Assembly (NCBI GenBank): GCA_937915975.1
Contig: CALGGL010000056.1
Location: 1-11,889, forward strand
DNA length: 11,889 bases
DNA from: an uncultured Lachnospiraceae bacterium
Lineage (GTDB): Bacteria; Bacillota; Clostridia; Lachnospirales; Lachnospiraceae
Reading direction: 5' to 3'
The notes under the pieces were generated by a model. It made no database searches. It was not told the DNA's origin and saw only the letters and a program-made list of their open reading frames with translations. Made by a program: the position numbers and the translations under genes. Positions 1 to 8,600 of this stretch are shown here, piece after piece. Position 1 is the first letter of the stretch; each line of letters starts with the position of its first letter.

Positions 1-1518
1 ATATCCGCTTCCGGTACTTCTTTCCACCGTCACGGTAACGGTTTCGCCGGCACTTATGTAATCCAGTATCTCGGATATGTCGTCATATTCGTTGACCGTC
101 TCGCCGTTAATGGCTATAATTGTATCTCCTTTCTGAATTCCCGCTTCATCAGAGCCGCTGCCATCAACAACAGATACAACTCTTACTCCTTCAGGAACAC
201 CGTACATTTCTGCGGTATCTTCATCAATTGTCATTACCTTGACTCCAAGATAACCCTTTTCGTCATCAGATACCTTTACTTTAGTTTCTTCATTTATCAG
301 TTCATTTATAATATCAATAACATCTGAGATTGGAATTGCATATCCCATACCTTCAACAGATGCAGAGGAAGATGAACTTGATGATGATTTAGCTGCGTTA
401 ATACCTATCACCTGTCCTTGCATATTAATCAATGCTCCACCGCTGTTACCGCCGTTAATGGCTGCGTCTGTCTGAATCATGTTAAGTGTTGTAACTGTTG
501 TTGTAACTTCTCTGTTCAACGCGCTAACATAACCGACAGTTACTGACTGGCCGTATCCCAAAGCATTGCCGATAGCCACAACCTGCTCACCTACAGATAC
601 TTCATCCGAATCACCAAGTGTCGCAATGGCGATTGAGGAAAGCGTACTTGCAGAAATATCTTCAATCTGGACCGAGATAACTGCAATATCATAATCTTTA
701 GCAGTACCTTTAACGTATGCGGTGTATGTTTCTCCATCTACAAATTCTACCGTAAGATCATCTGTGTCTTCAACTACGTGGTAGTTTGTAACTATTATTA
801 TCTCATCATCCGTCTGAGCAATAATGATACCTGAACCGGCACCACTTACAGCGTAGCTGTAGCCGTTAGAGAACGGATTTGTGTTTGTCGTATAATATGT
901 TGTACTTGTAATGGCAACTACTGACGGAAGACACATTTCCGCAATTTCTTCCACTGTATAATCGGTTGCGGAATCATCTGACGTAGTTGTGGTCACTACC
1001 GTGCTTCCGTCATCCGTCGTGGTGGATGTGCTTGTACCGGTTGTACTTGACACCGTATATCCGCTCTTAGTAACATACTTTCCTTCGATATACGTATCGT
1101 ACAGATAATAATCAACTGCTCCGTTTATGATAGATACAATCAGGGCAACCGCCACACATGTAGCGAATACTTTTCCGAACGTCATCCCTCGCTTCTCTTT
1201 TTTAGTTTTTGCTTTTTTAATTTCCTGTGTTGTATCGTTTGCTGAAGCTTTCCACTCTGAGTCGCCTGCTTCCGGCGAATAAGCTCTGTAAGCATATTCC
1301 CTTGCATTTTCTTCTACTTCATTTTTAAATTCCTGTGCTTTTGCCTCCTGTTCTTCCGAAGTTCCAAGTTCATCCACAATTACAAAATTCTGTGTGGATT
1401 TAACTGTTTCTGTGTTTATTTCATTAGTCTCATTTACTGTTTCTCCTGCTGTTACAATCGACTCTGTATCGGTTGTATTCCCTTCAGCATTAAAATTGTT
1501 AAGTTCATTCTCGTTCAT
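1..1518 (-). CDS. htrA: HtrA/DegP-like membrane-anchored serine protease with PDZ domain (3' end outside window)
   Basis: The reading frame is open from an ATG at 1518 to the window edge (506 codons, no stop), so the extreme C-terminus is missing. Upstream GGAGG lies 13 nt from the ATG, a slightly long spacing. Residues 1-112 are acidic/polar and cytoplasmic, ending in a Lys-rich stretch. A single membrane segment (about 116-136) is followed by a Ser/Thr-rich extracellular linker. The trypsin-like domain carries the full catalytic triad: His247 in VTNYHVV, Asp277 in DYDIAVI, Ser359 in GGNSGGAL. Spacings of 30 and 82 residues fit the family. A PDZ domain begins near 420 (GYLGVKV) and includes GIQKGDTIIAING. 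An unbroken run of eight serines (378-385), encoded by mixed codons, sits in the loop before GMGYAIP. Known family role: degradation or refolding of misfolded exported proteins at the cell surface. It is separated from the upstream lcp gene by a terminator, so it is probably its own transcription unit. Confidence 0.95.
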   Translation of the reverse strand, partial: MNENELNNFNAEGNTTDTESIVTAGETVNETNEINTETVKSTQNFVIVDELGTSEEQEAKAQEFKNEVEENAREYAYRAYSPEAGDSEWKASANDTTQEIKKAKTKKEKRGMTFGKVFATCVAVALIVSIINGAVDYYLYDTYIEGKYVTKSGYTVSSTTGTSTSTTTDDGSTVVTTTTSDDSATDYTVEEIAEMCLPSVVAITSTTYYTTNTNPFSNGYSYAVSGAGSGIIIAQTDDEIIIVTNYHVVEDTDDLTVEFVDGETYTAYVKGTAKDYDIAVISVQIEDISASTLSSIAIATLGDSDEVSVGEQVVAIGNALGYGQSVTVGYVSALNREVTTTVTTLNMIQTDAAINGGNSGGALINMQGQVIGINAAKSSSSSSSSASVEGMGYAIPISDVIDIINELINEETKVKVSDDEKGYLGVKVMTIDEDTAEMYGVPEGVRVVSVVDGSGSDEAGIQKGDTIIAINGETVNEYDDISEILDYISAGETVTVTVERSTGSGY

Positions 1519-1569
1519 ATATTTTTAAAGTCCTCCATACTTTTGTTAGATTTCGTCCTTACATACGTA

Positions 1570-1600
1570 ATAATATCAGCTAATTGTGTAAAAATTGTGT
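1570..1600 (-). promoter_or_regulatory. Candidate htrA promoter with upstream direct repeats
   Basis: On the minus strand TGA-TATTAT (1578-1570) is an extended -10 element (TGn plus a 5/6 match to TATAAT). No good -35 exists at 16-18 nt. Instead, two copies of ACACAATT (1600-1593 and 1589-1582) lie where a -35 would be, with an 11-nt period. This would suit an activator of the OmpR type, which binds direct repeats one helical turn apart. It lies between the lcp terminator and the htrA start. The promoter call is inference from motif match only. Confidence 0.35.
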
Positions 1601-1642
1601 TCATTCTTTGGAGTAAATGTTATTTTAGGTGAAATATACGTG

Positions 1643-1668
1643 AAAAAACAGGTGACTTTCGTCACCTG
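1643..1668 (-). terminator. Intrinsic terminator after lcp
   Basis: Reading the minus strand, CAGGTGAC, a GAAA tetraloop and GTCACCTG form a perfect 8-bp stem, followed directly by six T residues (1648-1643). It starts 17 nt beyond the lcp stop codon. It ends the rml-lcp transcript and separates it from htrA. The opposite strand would have only a weaker, displaced T-tract, so the terminator is best read as minus-strand. Confidence 0.9.
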
Positions 1669-1685
1669 CCTGTCAGTTTTTCGTA

Positions 1686-2936
1686 TTAATCCGTTTCTTC
1701 GCCGGCAATAAGGTCCAAAATCTCGCTTATTCGCTTAACCGTGGATGTCGGCTCATAATCCGTTTCACCGTATAGGTATTCATGTAAAGCCTTTACGTTT
1801 GTAACCAAATCTTCAGCCGTTACCATACTTTCGTAATTTATGGTATCAAAGCCGTATTCATACGGGAAACCGCTCTTTTCCGCATCATTATAAAATGTAC
1901 ACTTTATAAGGATTGGGATGAGGTCGATTATCTCGTCATATGTAAGACTCGTTATAAATGTCTTTGTTTCAGACTGGCTTTCAAACATTGCATTTGCAAT
2001 CTCTAAAAGTGCATCCGTACCTGCAGTCTTAGCCTTGGCAATTAACTTCGATATGACATTTCTCTGTCTGCAGGTTCTTCCCATATCGTTGTTTGCTTCA
2101 GTACCGTCTTCACCGTAATACTTTGTATATCTGATTCTGCAATATGCAACCGCCTGTAAGCCGTCTAAGTGAATCTTCTCACCGTTTGTGCTGTACGTGG
2201 TAAGATAATTCGTAGTTCTGCCGGTTACTTTCATTGTTTCTTCAAGATATATGTTTGTATAATACATTTCAGACCGTGTAAGAAGTACGTCTACACCGCC
2301 CAAAGCGTCAATGATATCGGCAAGCCCCGCAAAGTTAACCGTAGCATAATCCGTGATATTTAAATCATAATTCATGTTAATGGTGTTAATTGTACAAACC
2401 GGACCGCCCACAAAGTAGGAATAATTAAGCTTCTTATATGTGGATGAGCCGTCATTATACATGATTCGTAAAAATGTATCTCTGTATAAAGAAACCATCT
2501 TTACTTCACTCGTGGTCTTATTAATACTTATTAAGATCATCGAATCACTGTGCGTGATTGAATCAAGCGCGTCATCTCTTGAATCCACACCAAACAAAAG
2601 AAGGTTAATATACTCATCCATTACATCAGTATTTAATTCTTCGTTTTGTTTAACGTCATTATCGTCAAAAGTTGTATCAATGACGTTATTAACAGAATCT
2701 TCACTTATCAAAAACTTAAGGAGAAATTTTCCAAAAGGCGCATTGATAAGCGTTGACTTTGCATTTGGCATTTTAAGTAAAATTATTAAAAGGAGTAAAA
2801 TAACAGAGACAAATACTTCAACTCCAATAATCACCCTCTTAATGATTCTTGCTTTTTTTCTCTTCTTTTTTCTGAGAAGTTTTGCTTCTCTTTCCCTATC
2901 GATATATCCCATATCGTTTCTTTCATCTCGGTTCAT
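1686..2936 (-). CDS. LytR-CpsA-Psr (LCP) family cell-wall polymer ligase
   Basis: A 416-residue protein with a short Lys/Arg-rich cytoplasmic N-terminus (20-34), one membrane segment (about 36-54) and an extracellular LCP domain from about 110. Typical LCP signatures are present: LLLFGVDSRD (112-121, Asp118 and Arg120), SDSMILISIN (130-139), LYRDT (150-154), the NITDYATVNFAGL block (193-205), GLQAVAYCRIRYT (259-271), and GRTCRQRN (286-293) with the conserved arginines. LCP proteins transfer lipid-linked glycopolymers (teichoic acid, capsule or rhamnan) onto peptidoglycan. The ATG at 2936 follows AAGGA at 7-nt spacing; the later Met9 lacks a site. It is 36 nt downstream of rmlC and is the last gene of the rml group, which suggests, as inference, that its substrate is a rhamnose-containing polymer. 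It cannot be assigned to TagU, CpsA or Psr from sequence alone. Confidence 0.93.
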   Translation of the reverse strand: MNRDERNDMGYIDREREAKLLRKKKRKKARIIKRVIIGVEVFVSVILLLLIILLKMPNAKSTLINAPFGKFLLKFLISEDSVNNVIDTTFDDNDVKQNEELNTDVMDEYINLLLFGVDSRDDALDSITHSDSMILISINKTTSEVKMVSLYRDTFLRIMYNDGSSTYKKLNYSYFVGGPVCTINTINMNYDLNITDYATVNFAGLADIIDALGGVDVLLTRSEMYYTNIYLEETMKVTGRTTNYLTTYSTNGEKIHLDGLQAVAYCRIRYTKYYGEDGTEANNDMGRTCRQRNVISKLIAKAKTAGTDALLEIANAMFESQSETKTFITSLTYDEIIDLIPILIKCTFYNDAEKSGFPYEYGFDTINYESMVTAEDLVTNVKALHEYLYGETDYEPTSTVKRISEILDLIAGEETD

Positions 2937-2972
2937 ACTATTTCCTTCTTTTTGCGAAATATTCTTAACCTT

Positions 2973-3554
2973 TTATAACTGATTCAACCCGCGTTCTTTT
3001 TTATATTCTGTAATTCCGTTCCATTTTGTATCTTTCTCTGAAAGTATAAGGTCATCTTTTGTAAATCCTTTCGGAAGAGGCCATTCAACGCCGATTTCCG
3101 GATCGGACCAAAGGAGTCCTCCCTCATCATTTGGATGATAAAAATCCGTACACTTGTAGCAGAATTCTGCTTCATCAGATAAAACGATAAATCCGTGCGC
3201 AAAATTCTTTGGAATAAAGAACTGTTTCTTGTTTTCTGCCGAAAGCAAAACACCCTTCCACTGTCCAAATGTTTTTGAACCCGGGCGCAAATCAACTGCC
3301 ACATCATATACTTCGCCGCGAACAACTCTAACAAGCTTATCCTGTGGGAAGTTAATCTGAAAATGAAGTCCTCTTAAAACGCCCTTTCTTGAAGAAGACT
3401 GATTGTCCTGTACAAAAACATTATCAACACCCGCTTCTTTAAAGTCGTTATAATTATATGTCTCTAAGAAATATCCTCTTGAATCGCCAAAAACCTGAGG
3501 AGTGATGATCTTAAGGCCTTCAATGTCACATGTTTCTACGGAGATTTTTCCCAT
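2973..3554 (-). CDS. rmlC: dTDP-4-dehydrorhamnose 3,5-epimerase
   Basis: 193 residues, the usual length for RmlC. It epimerises C3 and C5 of dTDP-4-keto-6-deoxy-D-glucose to give the L-rhamno sugar, the third step of dTDP-L-rhamnose synthesis in the cytoplasm. Hallmarks of the cupin fold are visible: GYFLETYN (27-34), FVQDNQSSSRKGVLRGLHFQ (47-66) with the catalytic-base His64, Lys73 in QDKLVR, VAVDLRPGS (85-93), IPKNFAHGF (114-122) and the active-site Tyr133 in FCYKCTDFY. His64, Lys73 and Tyr133 sit at nearly the same numbers as the known enterobacterial active-site residues. An LSEKD motif (171-175) closes the domain. The ATG at 3554 has GGAAG at 8-nt spacing. The gene lies 27 nt after rmlA and 36 nt before lcp, so co-transcription is very likely. 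Confidence 0.96.
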   Translation of the reverse strand: MGKISVETCDIEGLKIITPQVFGDSRGYFLETYNYNDFKEAGVDNVFVQDNQSSSRKGVLRGLHFQINFPQDKLVRVVRGEVYDVAVDLRPGSKTFGQWKGVLLSAENKKQFFIPKNFAHGFIVLSDEAEFCYKCTDFYHPNDEGGLLWSDPEIGVEWPLPKGFTKDDLILSEKDTKWNGITEYKKERGLNQL

Positions 3555-3581
3555 CTTAATGTCTTCCTTTACAAATTCTTT

Positions 3582-4451
3582 TTATAAACCATTAGCCACA
3601 TCTACAAGATACTGGCCGTATGCCGTCTTAAGGAGCGGCTCTGCAAGCTTCCTAAGCTGCGTTGCATCAATAAACCCTCTCTTAAATGCAATTTCTTCTA
3701 TACAGGAAACATAAAGCCCCTGTCTTCTCTGAATACTCGAAACAAAGTCTGCTGCCGCAAGCAACATATCATGATTTCCCGTATCAAGCCACGCAAAACC
3801 ACGGCCAAGAGTTTCAACCTGAAGAGTACCTCTGTTAAGGTATTCATTGTTTACGGCTGTTATTTCAATTTCACCTCTTGCCGATGGTTTAATATTCTTT
3901 GCAATTTCAACTACATCATTATCGTAGAAGTAAAGTCCGGGAACAGCATAATTTGACTTTGGATTTGCAGGCTTTTCTTCAATTGACAAAGCCTTTCCGT
4001 TTTCATCAAATTCAACAACGCCGTATTCTCTTGGATCTTTTACGTAATAACCGAAAATCGTTGCGCCTTTTTCTCTTTCGGCTGCATTTCTTAATACTTT
4101 AGAGAAACTCTGGCCATAGAAAATATTGTCGCCAAGTACAAGGGCAACATTGTCATTGCCAATAAATTTCTCACCGACAATAAACGCATCCGCAAGTCCT
4201 CTCGGAACTTCCTGGATTGCATATTCAAATCTCATTCCAAGCTGTGAACCGTCACCCAAGAGTTCCTTAAATACAGGAAGATCTCTTGGAGTTGAGATAA
4301 TAAGTATTTCTCTGATACCCGCAAGCATAAGCGTTGAAAGCGGATAATAAATCATTGGTTTATCATAAACAGGCATAATCTGCTTCGAGATTGCCTTTGT
4401 AAGCGGATAAAGTCTTGTTCCTGAACCACCCGCAAGAATAATACCTTTCAT
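3582..4451 (-). CDS. rmlA: Glucose-1-phosphate thymidylyltransferase
   Basis: 289 residues, full length for the short RmlA type. It makes dTDP-glucose and pyrophosphate from dTTP and glucose-1-phosphate, the first step of dTDP-rhamnose synthesis. The N-terminal nucleotidyltransferase signature [13 protein letters not shown] (6-18) carries the conserved Arg13, followed by Lys23 in [21 protein letters not shown] (106-113) holds the metal/substrate Asp108, and IEEKP (157-161) with PGLYFYD (171-177) line the sugar pocket. The ATG at 4451 is preceded by AGGAGG with a short 4-nt spacing. The gap to the rmlB stop is 13 nt, so the ribosome binding site nearly abuts the upstream gene. RmlA of this type is commonly feedback-inhibited by dTDP-rhamnose, which is family knowledge not visible in the sequence. 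Confidence 0.97.
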   Translation of the reverse strand: MKGIILAGGSGTRLYPLTKAISKQIMPVYDKPMIYYPLSTLMLAGIREILIISTPRDLPVFKELLGDGSQLGMRFEYAIQEVPRGLADAFIVGEKFIGNDNVALVLGDNIFYGQSFSKVLRNAAEREKGATIFGYYVKDPREYGVVEFDENGKALSIEEKPANPKSNYAVPGLYFYDNDVVEIAKNIKPSARGEIEITAVNNEYLNRGTLQVETLGRGFAWLDTGNHDMLLAAADFVSSIQRRQGLYVSCIEEIAFKRGFIDATQLRKLAEPLLKTAYGQYLVDVANGL

Positions 4452-4464
4452 ATTGCCTCCTGAA

Positions 4465-5550
4465 TTACCTGTCTGAATACATTGAATCGTAGTATTTCTG
4501 ATAATCGCCGCTTGTTACATTCTTCATCCAGTCTTCATGTTCGAAATACCATGCGATTGTCTTCTTGATACCGTCTTTGAACATTGTTTCAGGATACCAG
4601 CCAAGGTCAGCCTTAATCTTGTCAGGTGCAATGGCATATCTTCTGTCATGTCCCTTACGGTCAGTAACATAAGTAATTAAGTCAGTGTTAATATGAGCCT
4701 TTCTCGGATCACTGTCAGGAAGCATCTCTGAAAGTGTTTCAAGAATGATATTAATGATTTCAATATTTCTCTTTTCGTTATGACCGCCAATATTGTATGT
4801 TTCAAAGAGCTTGCCCTGCTCCTGAACCATATCGATTGCCTTTGCATGGTCTTCAACAAACAACCAGTCACGAACGTTTTTACCGTCACCGTATACAGGT
4901 AACTTCTTGCCGTTAAGGGCATTATTTATGATAAGTGGAATAAGCTTTTCAGGGAACTGATAAGGTCCGTAGTTATTTGAACAGTTTGTAATATTTGCAG
5001 GAAACTTATATGTATCCATATATGCCTTTACAAGCATATCCGATGATGCTTTACTTGCTGAATATGGACTATGCGGATCATAAGGAGTTGTCTCATAGAA
5101 AAATGCATTGTCATCATCAGGAAGTGAGCCGTAAACCTCATCCGTTGATACATGAAGGAACTTCTTTCCTTCCTTAAAGCCGCCCTCAGGGAGCTCCCAT
5201 GCAGCCTTGGCACAGTTTAACATAACAGCAGTCCCAAGTACATTTGTCTGAACAAAAACCTCCGGATTTTTAATACTTCTGTCAACATGTGACTCAGCAG
5301 CAAAATGTACTACTCTGTCGATATCATTTTCTGCAAATATCTTAGCTATAGCATCCTTATCGCAGATATTTGCTTTTACAAATGTATAGTTATCTCTGTT
5401 CTCGATGTCCTTAAGGTTTTCAAGATTACCTGCATAAGTAAGCGCGTCAACATTGATGATTCTGATTTCATTATCATACTTCTTAAACATGTAATGAATG
5501 TAATTTGAACCGATAAATCCGGCTCCTCCTGTTACTAAATAAGTTCTCAT
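4465..5550 (-). CDS. rmlB: dTDP-glucose 4,6-dehydratase
   Basis: 361 residues from the ATG at 5550. It converts dTDP-glucose to dTDP-4-keto-6-deoxyglucose with a bound NAD, the second step of dTDP-rhamnose synthesis. The extended short-chain dehydrogenase fold is clear: TGGAGFIG (7-14) NAD loop at the N-terminus, [12 protein letters not shown] (82-93), the catalytic STDEVYG (135-141; Thr136, Asp137, Glu138), and YSASK (163-167) with Tyr163 and Lys167. The frame is open to an ATG at 5586, but that would add 12 residues before the conserved MRTYLVTGG start. AAGGAG lies 6 nt before the ATG at 5550, so 5550 is preferred. The gene is 125 nt downstream of gatB, with the long palindrome in between. 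I see no convincing separate promoter in that gap. Confidence 0.96.
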   Translation of the reverse strand: MRTYLVTGGAGFIGSNYIHYMFKKYDNEIRIINVDALTYAGNLENLKDIENRDNYTFVKANICDKDAIAKIFAENDIDRVVHFAAESHVDRSIKNPEVFVQTNVLGTAVMLNCAKAAWELPEGGFKEGKKFLHVSTDEVYGSLPDDDNAFFYETTPYDPHSPYSASKASSDMLVKAYMDTYKFPANITNCSNNYGPYQFPEKLIPLIINNALNGKKLPVYGDGKNVRDWLFVEDHAKAIDMVQEQGKLFETYNIGGHNEKRNIEIINIILETLSEMLPDSDPRKAHINTDLITYVTDRKGHDRRYAIAPDKIKADLGWYPETMFKDGIKKTIAWYFEHEDWMKNVTSGDYQKYYDSMYSDR

Positions 5551-5594
5551 ATTTTTCTCCTTTTTCCACTCAATCGTTTGAAACATGCTTCTTA

Positions 5595-5669
5595 TCGACT
5601 GTACGTAAAATGTGCTAAGCGCAGCGTGAGCGACAGCGAGCTACGCGTGTACATTTTACGTACAGTCGA
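5595..5669. repeat. Long-armed intergenic palindrome (19-bp perfect arms, 37-nt loop)
   Basis: The arms 5595-5613 and 5651-5669 are perfect reverse complements (outer end TCGACTGTACG, inner end TAAAATGT). The 37-nt centre (5614-5650) is about 65% GC, against 37% in the arms. The centre contains GCAGCGTGAGCG and ACAGCGAGC words and can itself fold: 5624-5627 with 5643-5646, and 5629-5631 with 5640-5642. It starts 6 nt after the gatB stop. Neither side has a T-run, so it is not an ordinary intrinsic terminator. The architecture suggests a small mobile palindromic repeat or an mRNA processing/stability hairpin between gatB and rmlB; this is inference. Confidence 0.85.
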
Positions 5670-5675
5670 CAGAAA

Positions 5676-7112
5676 CTATTTTGAAAGTATCTCTTTTAAG
5701 ATTCTGTTTACCTCTCCCGGGTCTGCCTTACCCTTCATAGCCTTCATAGTCTGTCCGACTAAGAAGCCTATAGCCTTCTCCTTACCGCTCTTGTAATCCT
5801 CAACAGACTTCGGATTGGCAGCGACTATCTCTTCGATAGTCTTGGTAAGCGCACCCTCATCATTTACAGTCTTAAGTCCGTTTTCTTCAACATATTTTTC
5901 CGGATCGATATCATCCGTAAATATCTTTTCGAAAACCTCCTTGGCAACTGAACCGTTAATAATCTTCTTATCAACCATATCGATAAGTGTTGCAAGATTT
6001 TTAGCTGAGAAGCTTAAGTCGTCTGCATCCTTATCATGCTCCTTCATAAGTCTCATAGTCTCGACCATAAGCCAGTTGGAAACCTTCTTAGGTTCTGCAC
6101 CAAGAGCTATGGTTTCTTCAAATATATCCGCCATCCTCTTGGAGTTTGTTATTATATCTATATCGTAATCAGGGATGTTAAACTCATCCTTGTAACGAAT
6201 TCTCTTTTCATCACGAAGCTCCGGCTGACGTTTCTTTATAGTATCCAAAAATTCATCATCCACGATAATCGGAACAAGGTCAGGATCAGGGAAATATCTG
6301 TAATCCTGTGCGTCCTCCTTGGAACGCATAGCGTATGAATATCCCTTTTCGTCATCCCATCTTCTGGTTTCCTGAATTACCTTTTCACCGGATTCGATTA
6401 TATCTATCTGACGTTCCCTTTCATTTTCAATTGCTCTTGCAATCGCCTTAAAGGAATTGAGGTTCTTCATCTCGGTTCTTGTACCGAACTTTTCTGAACC
6501 GGCCTCTCTTATCGAAAGATTCACGTCCGCTCTCATGGAGCCCTCATTGAGCTTACAATCCGAAGCACCTAAGTACTGGATTATAAGTCTTAGCTTATCA
6601 AGGTATGCTATAACCTCATCCGCAGAACGCATGTCAGGCTCTGAGACTATCTCTATAAGTGGCACGCCTGAACGGTTATAATCTACAAGTGAGGTATCGG
6701 TAAATGAATCGTGCACCAGCTTACCTGCATCCTCCTCCATGTGAATCTCATGTATCCTTACAAATTTCTTCTCCCCATCCACATCTATCTCAACCTTACC
6801 GTCACGGCATATCGGAAAATAAAGCTGTGAAATCTGATAGTTCTGTGGATTATCGGGATAGAAATAATTTTTTCTGTCAAATTTACCCTTTCTGGTTATA
6901 TTACAATTAGTTGCAAGACCAACCGCAACTGCCTTTTCAAGCACCGCCTTATTTAATACAGGAAGTGATCCCGGCATACCGGTACATACAGGGCAGGTGT
7001 GTGTATTTGGCTCTCCACCGAATTCGGTTGAACAGCCACAGAATATCTTGGTCTTGGTTGCAAGCTCTACATGGACTTCAAGTCCTATCACGGTTTCATA
7101 TGTCTTTTCCAT
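5676..7112 (-). CDS. gatB: Aspartyl/glutamyl-tRNA(Asn/Gln) amidotransferase subunit B
   Basis: 478 residues, the standard GatB length. This subunit binds the misacylated tRNA and activates the side-chain carboxylate with ATP, then uses ammonia tunnelled from GatA. The cradle domain opens with the signature VIGLEVHVEL (8-17), containing the metal ligands Glu12 and His14. A zinc site follows, with Cys25, Cys27, Cys40 and Cys43 (FCGCS and TCPVCTGMPG). Further signatures are NRSGVPLIEIVSEPD and LNEGSMRADVNLS. The C-terminal helical/YqeY-like tail ends in the usual MKGKADPGEVNRILKEIL pattern. The ATG at 7112 lies 6 nt after gatA, so translation is probably coupled. The ribosome binding site is a G-rich AAGGGGG about 12 nt upstream, inside gatA. 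Confidence 0.98.
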   Translation of the reverse strand: MEKTYETVIGLEVHVELATKTKIFCGCSTEFGGEPNTHTCPVCTGMPGSLPVLNKAVLEKAVAVGLATNCNITRKGKFDRKNYFYPDNPQNYQISQLYFPICRDGKVEIDVDGEKKFVRIHEIHMEEDAGKLVHDSFTDTSLVDYNRSGVPLIEIVSEPDMRSADEVIAYLDKLRLIIQYLGASDCKLNEGSMRADVNLSIREAGSEKFGTRTEMKNLNSFKAIARAIENERERQIDIIESGEKVIQETRRWDDEKGYSYAMRSKEDAQDYRYFPDPDLVPIIVDDEFLDTIKKRQPELRDEKRIRYKDEFNIPDYDIDIITNSKRMADIFEETIALGAEPKKVSNWLMVETMRLMKEHDKDADDLSFSAKNLATLIDMVDKKIINGSVAKEVFEKIFTDDIDPEKYVEENGLKTVNDEGALTKTIEEIVAANPKSVEDYKSGKEKAIGFLVGQTMKAMKGKADPGEVNRILKEILSK

Positions 7113-7118
7113 AATATT

Positions 7119-8588
7119 CTAAAGCCCCCTTTCCGCAATCGGAGATCTCTTATAGCTTCTGCTTTGCTCATAAGCATATGCAGCTCTTAAGATACTCTTT
7201 TCATCAAAGGTCTGTCCCAGAAGCTGAAGACCGATTGGAAGTCCGTTTTTATCATATCCGCAAGGAAGTGATATACCCGGAAGTCCCGCAAGATTTACCG
7301 ATACCGTATATATATCTCCAAGATACATTTTAATCGGATCACTTAAGGATTCTCCACATTTAAGTGCAGTTGTCGGAGCTACAGGCCCAAGTATAACATC
7401 ATATTTTTCAAAGGCAGCATCAAAGGCTTTCTTAATCAATGCCTTAGTCTTAAGTGCCTTAACATAATAAGCATCATAATATCCCGAACTAAGCACAAAT
7501 GAGCCAAGCATAATTCTACGCTTAACCTCTGCACCAAGGCCCTCTGAACGTGTTTTCTTATACATATTGTGAAGGTCTGTATAATCAGCGGTTCTGTAAC
7601 CGTATTTAACGCCGTCAAATCTTTCAAGATTTGAAGATGCCTCCGCTGATGCAATTATATAATATGCAGGAATTGCATAATCAACCATACCAAGTGAAAA
7701 TTCTTCAACTACAGCGCCCTTTTTTTCGAGCACCTTTGCGGCAGCAAGCACCGCATCCTTAACGGAAGTATCTATACCCTCTGCAAGATAATCACTCGGA
7801 ATACCTATCTTCATTCCCTTTACATCATCCACAAGTGCGGATGTAAAATCAGATGCAGCATCCTTATAAGAAGTCGAATCCTTATCATCATGCTGACATA
7901 TAATCTCTAAAATAGTTGCACAGTCTCTTACATCCTTTGCTATAGGTCCAATCTGATCAAGTGATGAACCGTATGCAATAAGTCCGTAACGGGATACTCT
8001 TCCGTAGGTCGGCTTGATACCTGTTACACCGCAAAATGATGCCGGCTGTCTTATGGAGCCACCGGTATCGGAACCGAGTGCAAACGGTACCTCTTCAGAA
8101 GCAACTGCTGCCGCAGAACCACCTGATGAACCTCCCGGTACTCTGTCCAAATCCCATGGATTCTTAGTAGCACCAAAATACGAAGTCTCTGATGTACTTC
8201 CCATCGCAAACTCATCCATATTGGTTTTTCCGATTATAACCGCACCTGCTTCCATAAGCTTTTCAACTGCTGTAGCGGTATATGTCGGTACAAAATTACC
8301 GAGTATTTTGGAAGAACATGTAGTAAGAAGACCTTTGGTACACATATTGTCCTTAATCGCAACCGGTACACCGGCAAGAGGGCCGTTAAGCTCACCTGCA
8401 TCAATCTTCTTTTGGATTTCTTCCGCCTGCTTTAAAGCGCCTTCCTTATCAACTGTTACAAAGGAATTAACATCCTTTTCTATACTTTCAATTCTGCGGA
8501 GGCTTTCTTCTACGGCTTCTTTAACTGTTACTTCTTTATTCTTTATCTTCTGTCCAAGCTCTACTGCTGTCAAACTCATCAAATTCAC
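7119..8588 (-). CDS. gatA: Aspartyl/glutamyl-tRNA amidotransferase subunit A (GTG start)
   Basis: 489 residues from a GTG at 8588. It is the amidase that hydrolyses glutamine (or asparagine) to release ammonia for GatB. The amidase-signature triad is complete: Lys79 in GVPVAIKDN, the cis-Ser154 in PGGSSGGSAAAVAS and the nucleophile Ser178 in GSDTGGSIR. Those numbers equal the ones known for the staphylococcal enzyme when counting from this GTG, supporting the start. AGGAGG (8602-8597) lies 8 nt before it and overlaps the gatC stop. An in-frame GTG at 8597 overlaps the Shine-Dalgarno sequence itself, and the ATG at 8579 is 17 nt away, so both are less likely. The gene lies 12 nt downstream of gatC and 6 nt upstream of gatB. 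Confidence 0.97.
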   Translation of the reverse strand: MNLMSLTAVELGQKIKNKEVTVKEAVEESLRRIESIEKDVNSFVTVDKEGALKQAEEIQKKIDAGELNGPLAGVPVAIKDNMCTKGLLTTCSSKILGNFVPTYTATAVEKLMEAGAVIIGKTNMDEFAMGSTSETSYFGATKNPWDLDRVPGGSSGGSAAAVASEEVPFALGSDTGGSIRQPASFCGVTGIKPTYGRVSRYGLIAYGSSLDQIGPIAKDVRDCATILEIICQHDDKDSTSYKDAASDFTSALVDDVKGMKIGIPSDYLAEGIDTSVKDAVLAAAKVLEKKGAVVEEFSLGMVDYAIPAYYIIASAEASSNLERFDGVKYGYRTADYTDLHNMYKKTRSEGLGAEVKRRIMLGSFVLSSGYYDAYYVKALKTKALIKKAFDAAFEKYDVILGPVAPTTALKCGESLSDPIKMYLGDIYTVSVNLAGLPGISLPCGYDKNGLPIGLQLLGQTFDEKSILRAAYAYEQSRSYKRSPIAERGL

Positions 8589-8600
8589 AAAAGCCACCTC

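Noticed and set aside
5551..5586. N-terminal extension of RmlB to an ATG at 5586
   Set aside because: The extra 12 residues (MFQTIEWKKEKN) are not family-like, and they are encoded by the ribosome binding region (AAGGAG) of the better start at 5550.
5595..5669. The palindrome as an intrinsic terminator for gatB or an inverted-repeat end of an insertion sequence
   Set aside because: There is no T-run after the stem on either strand, no transposase gene nearby, and I could not see target-site duplications next to the arms.
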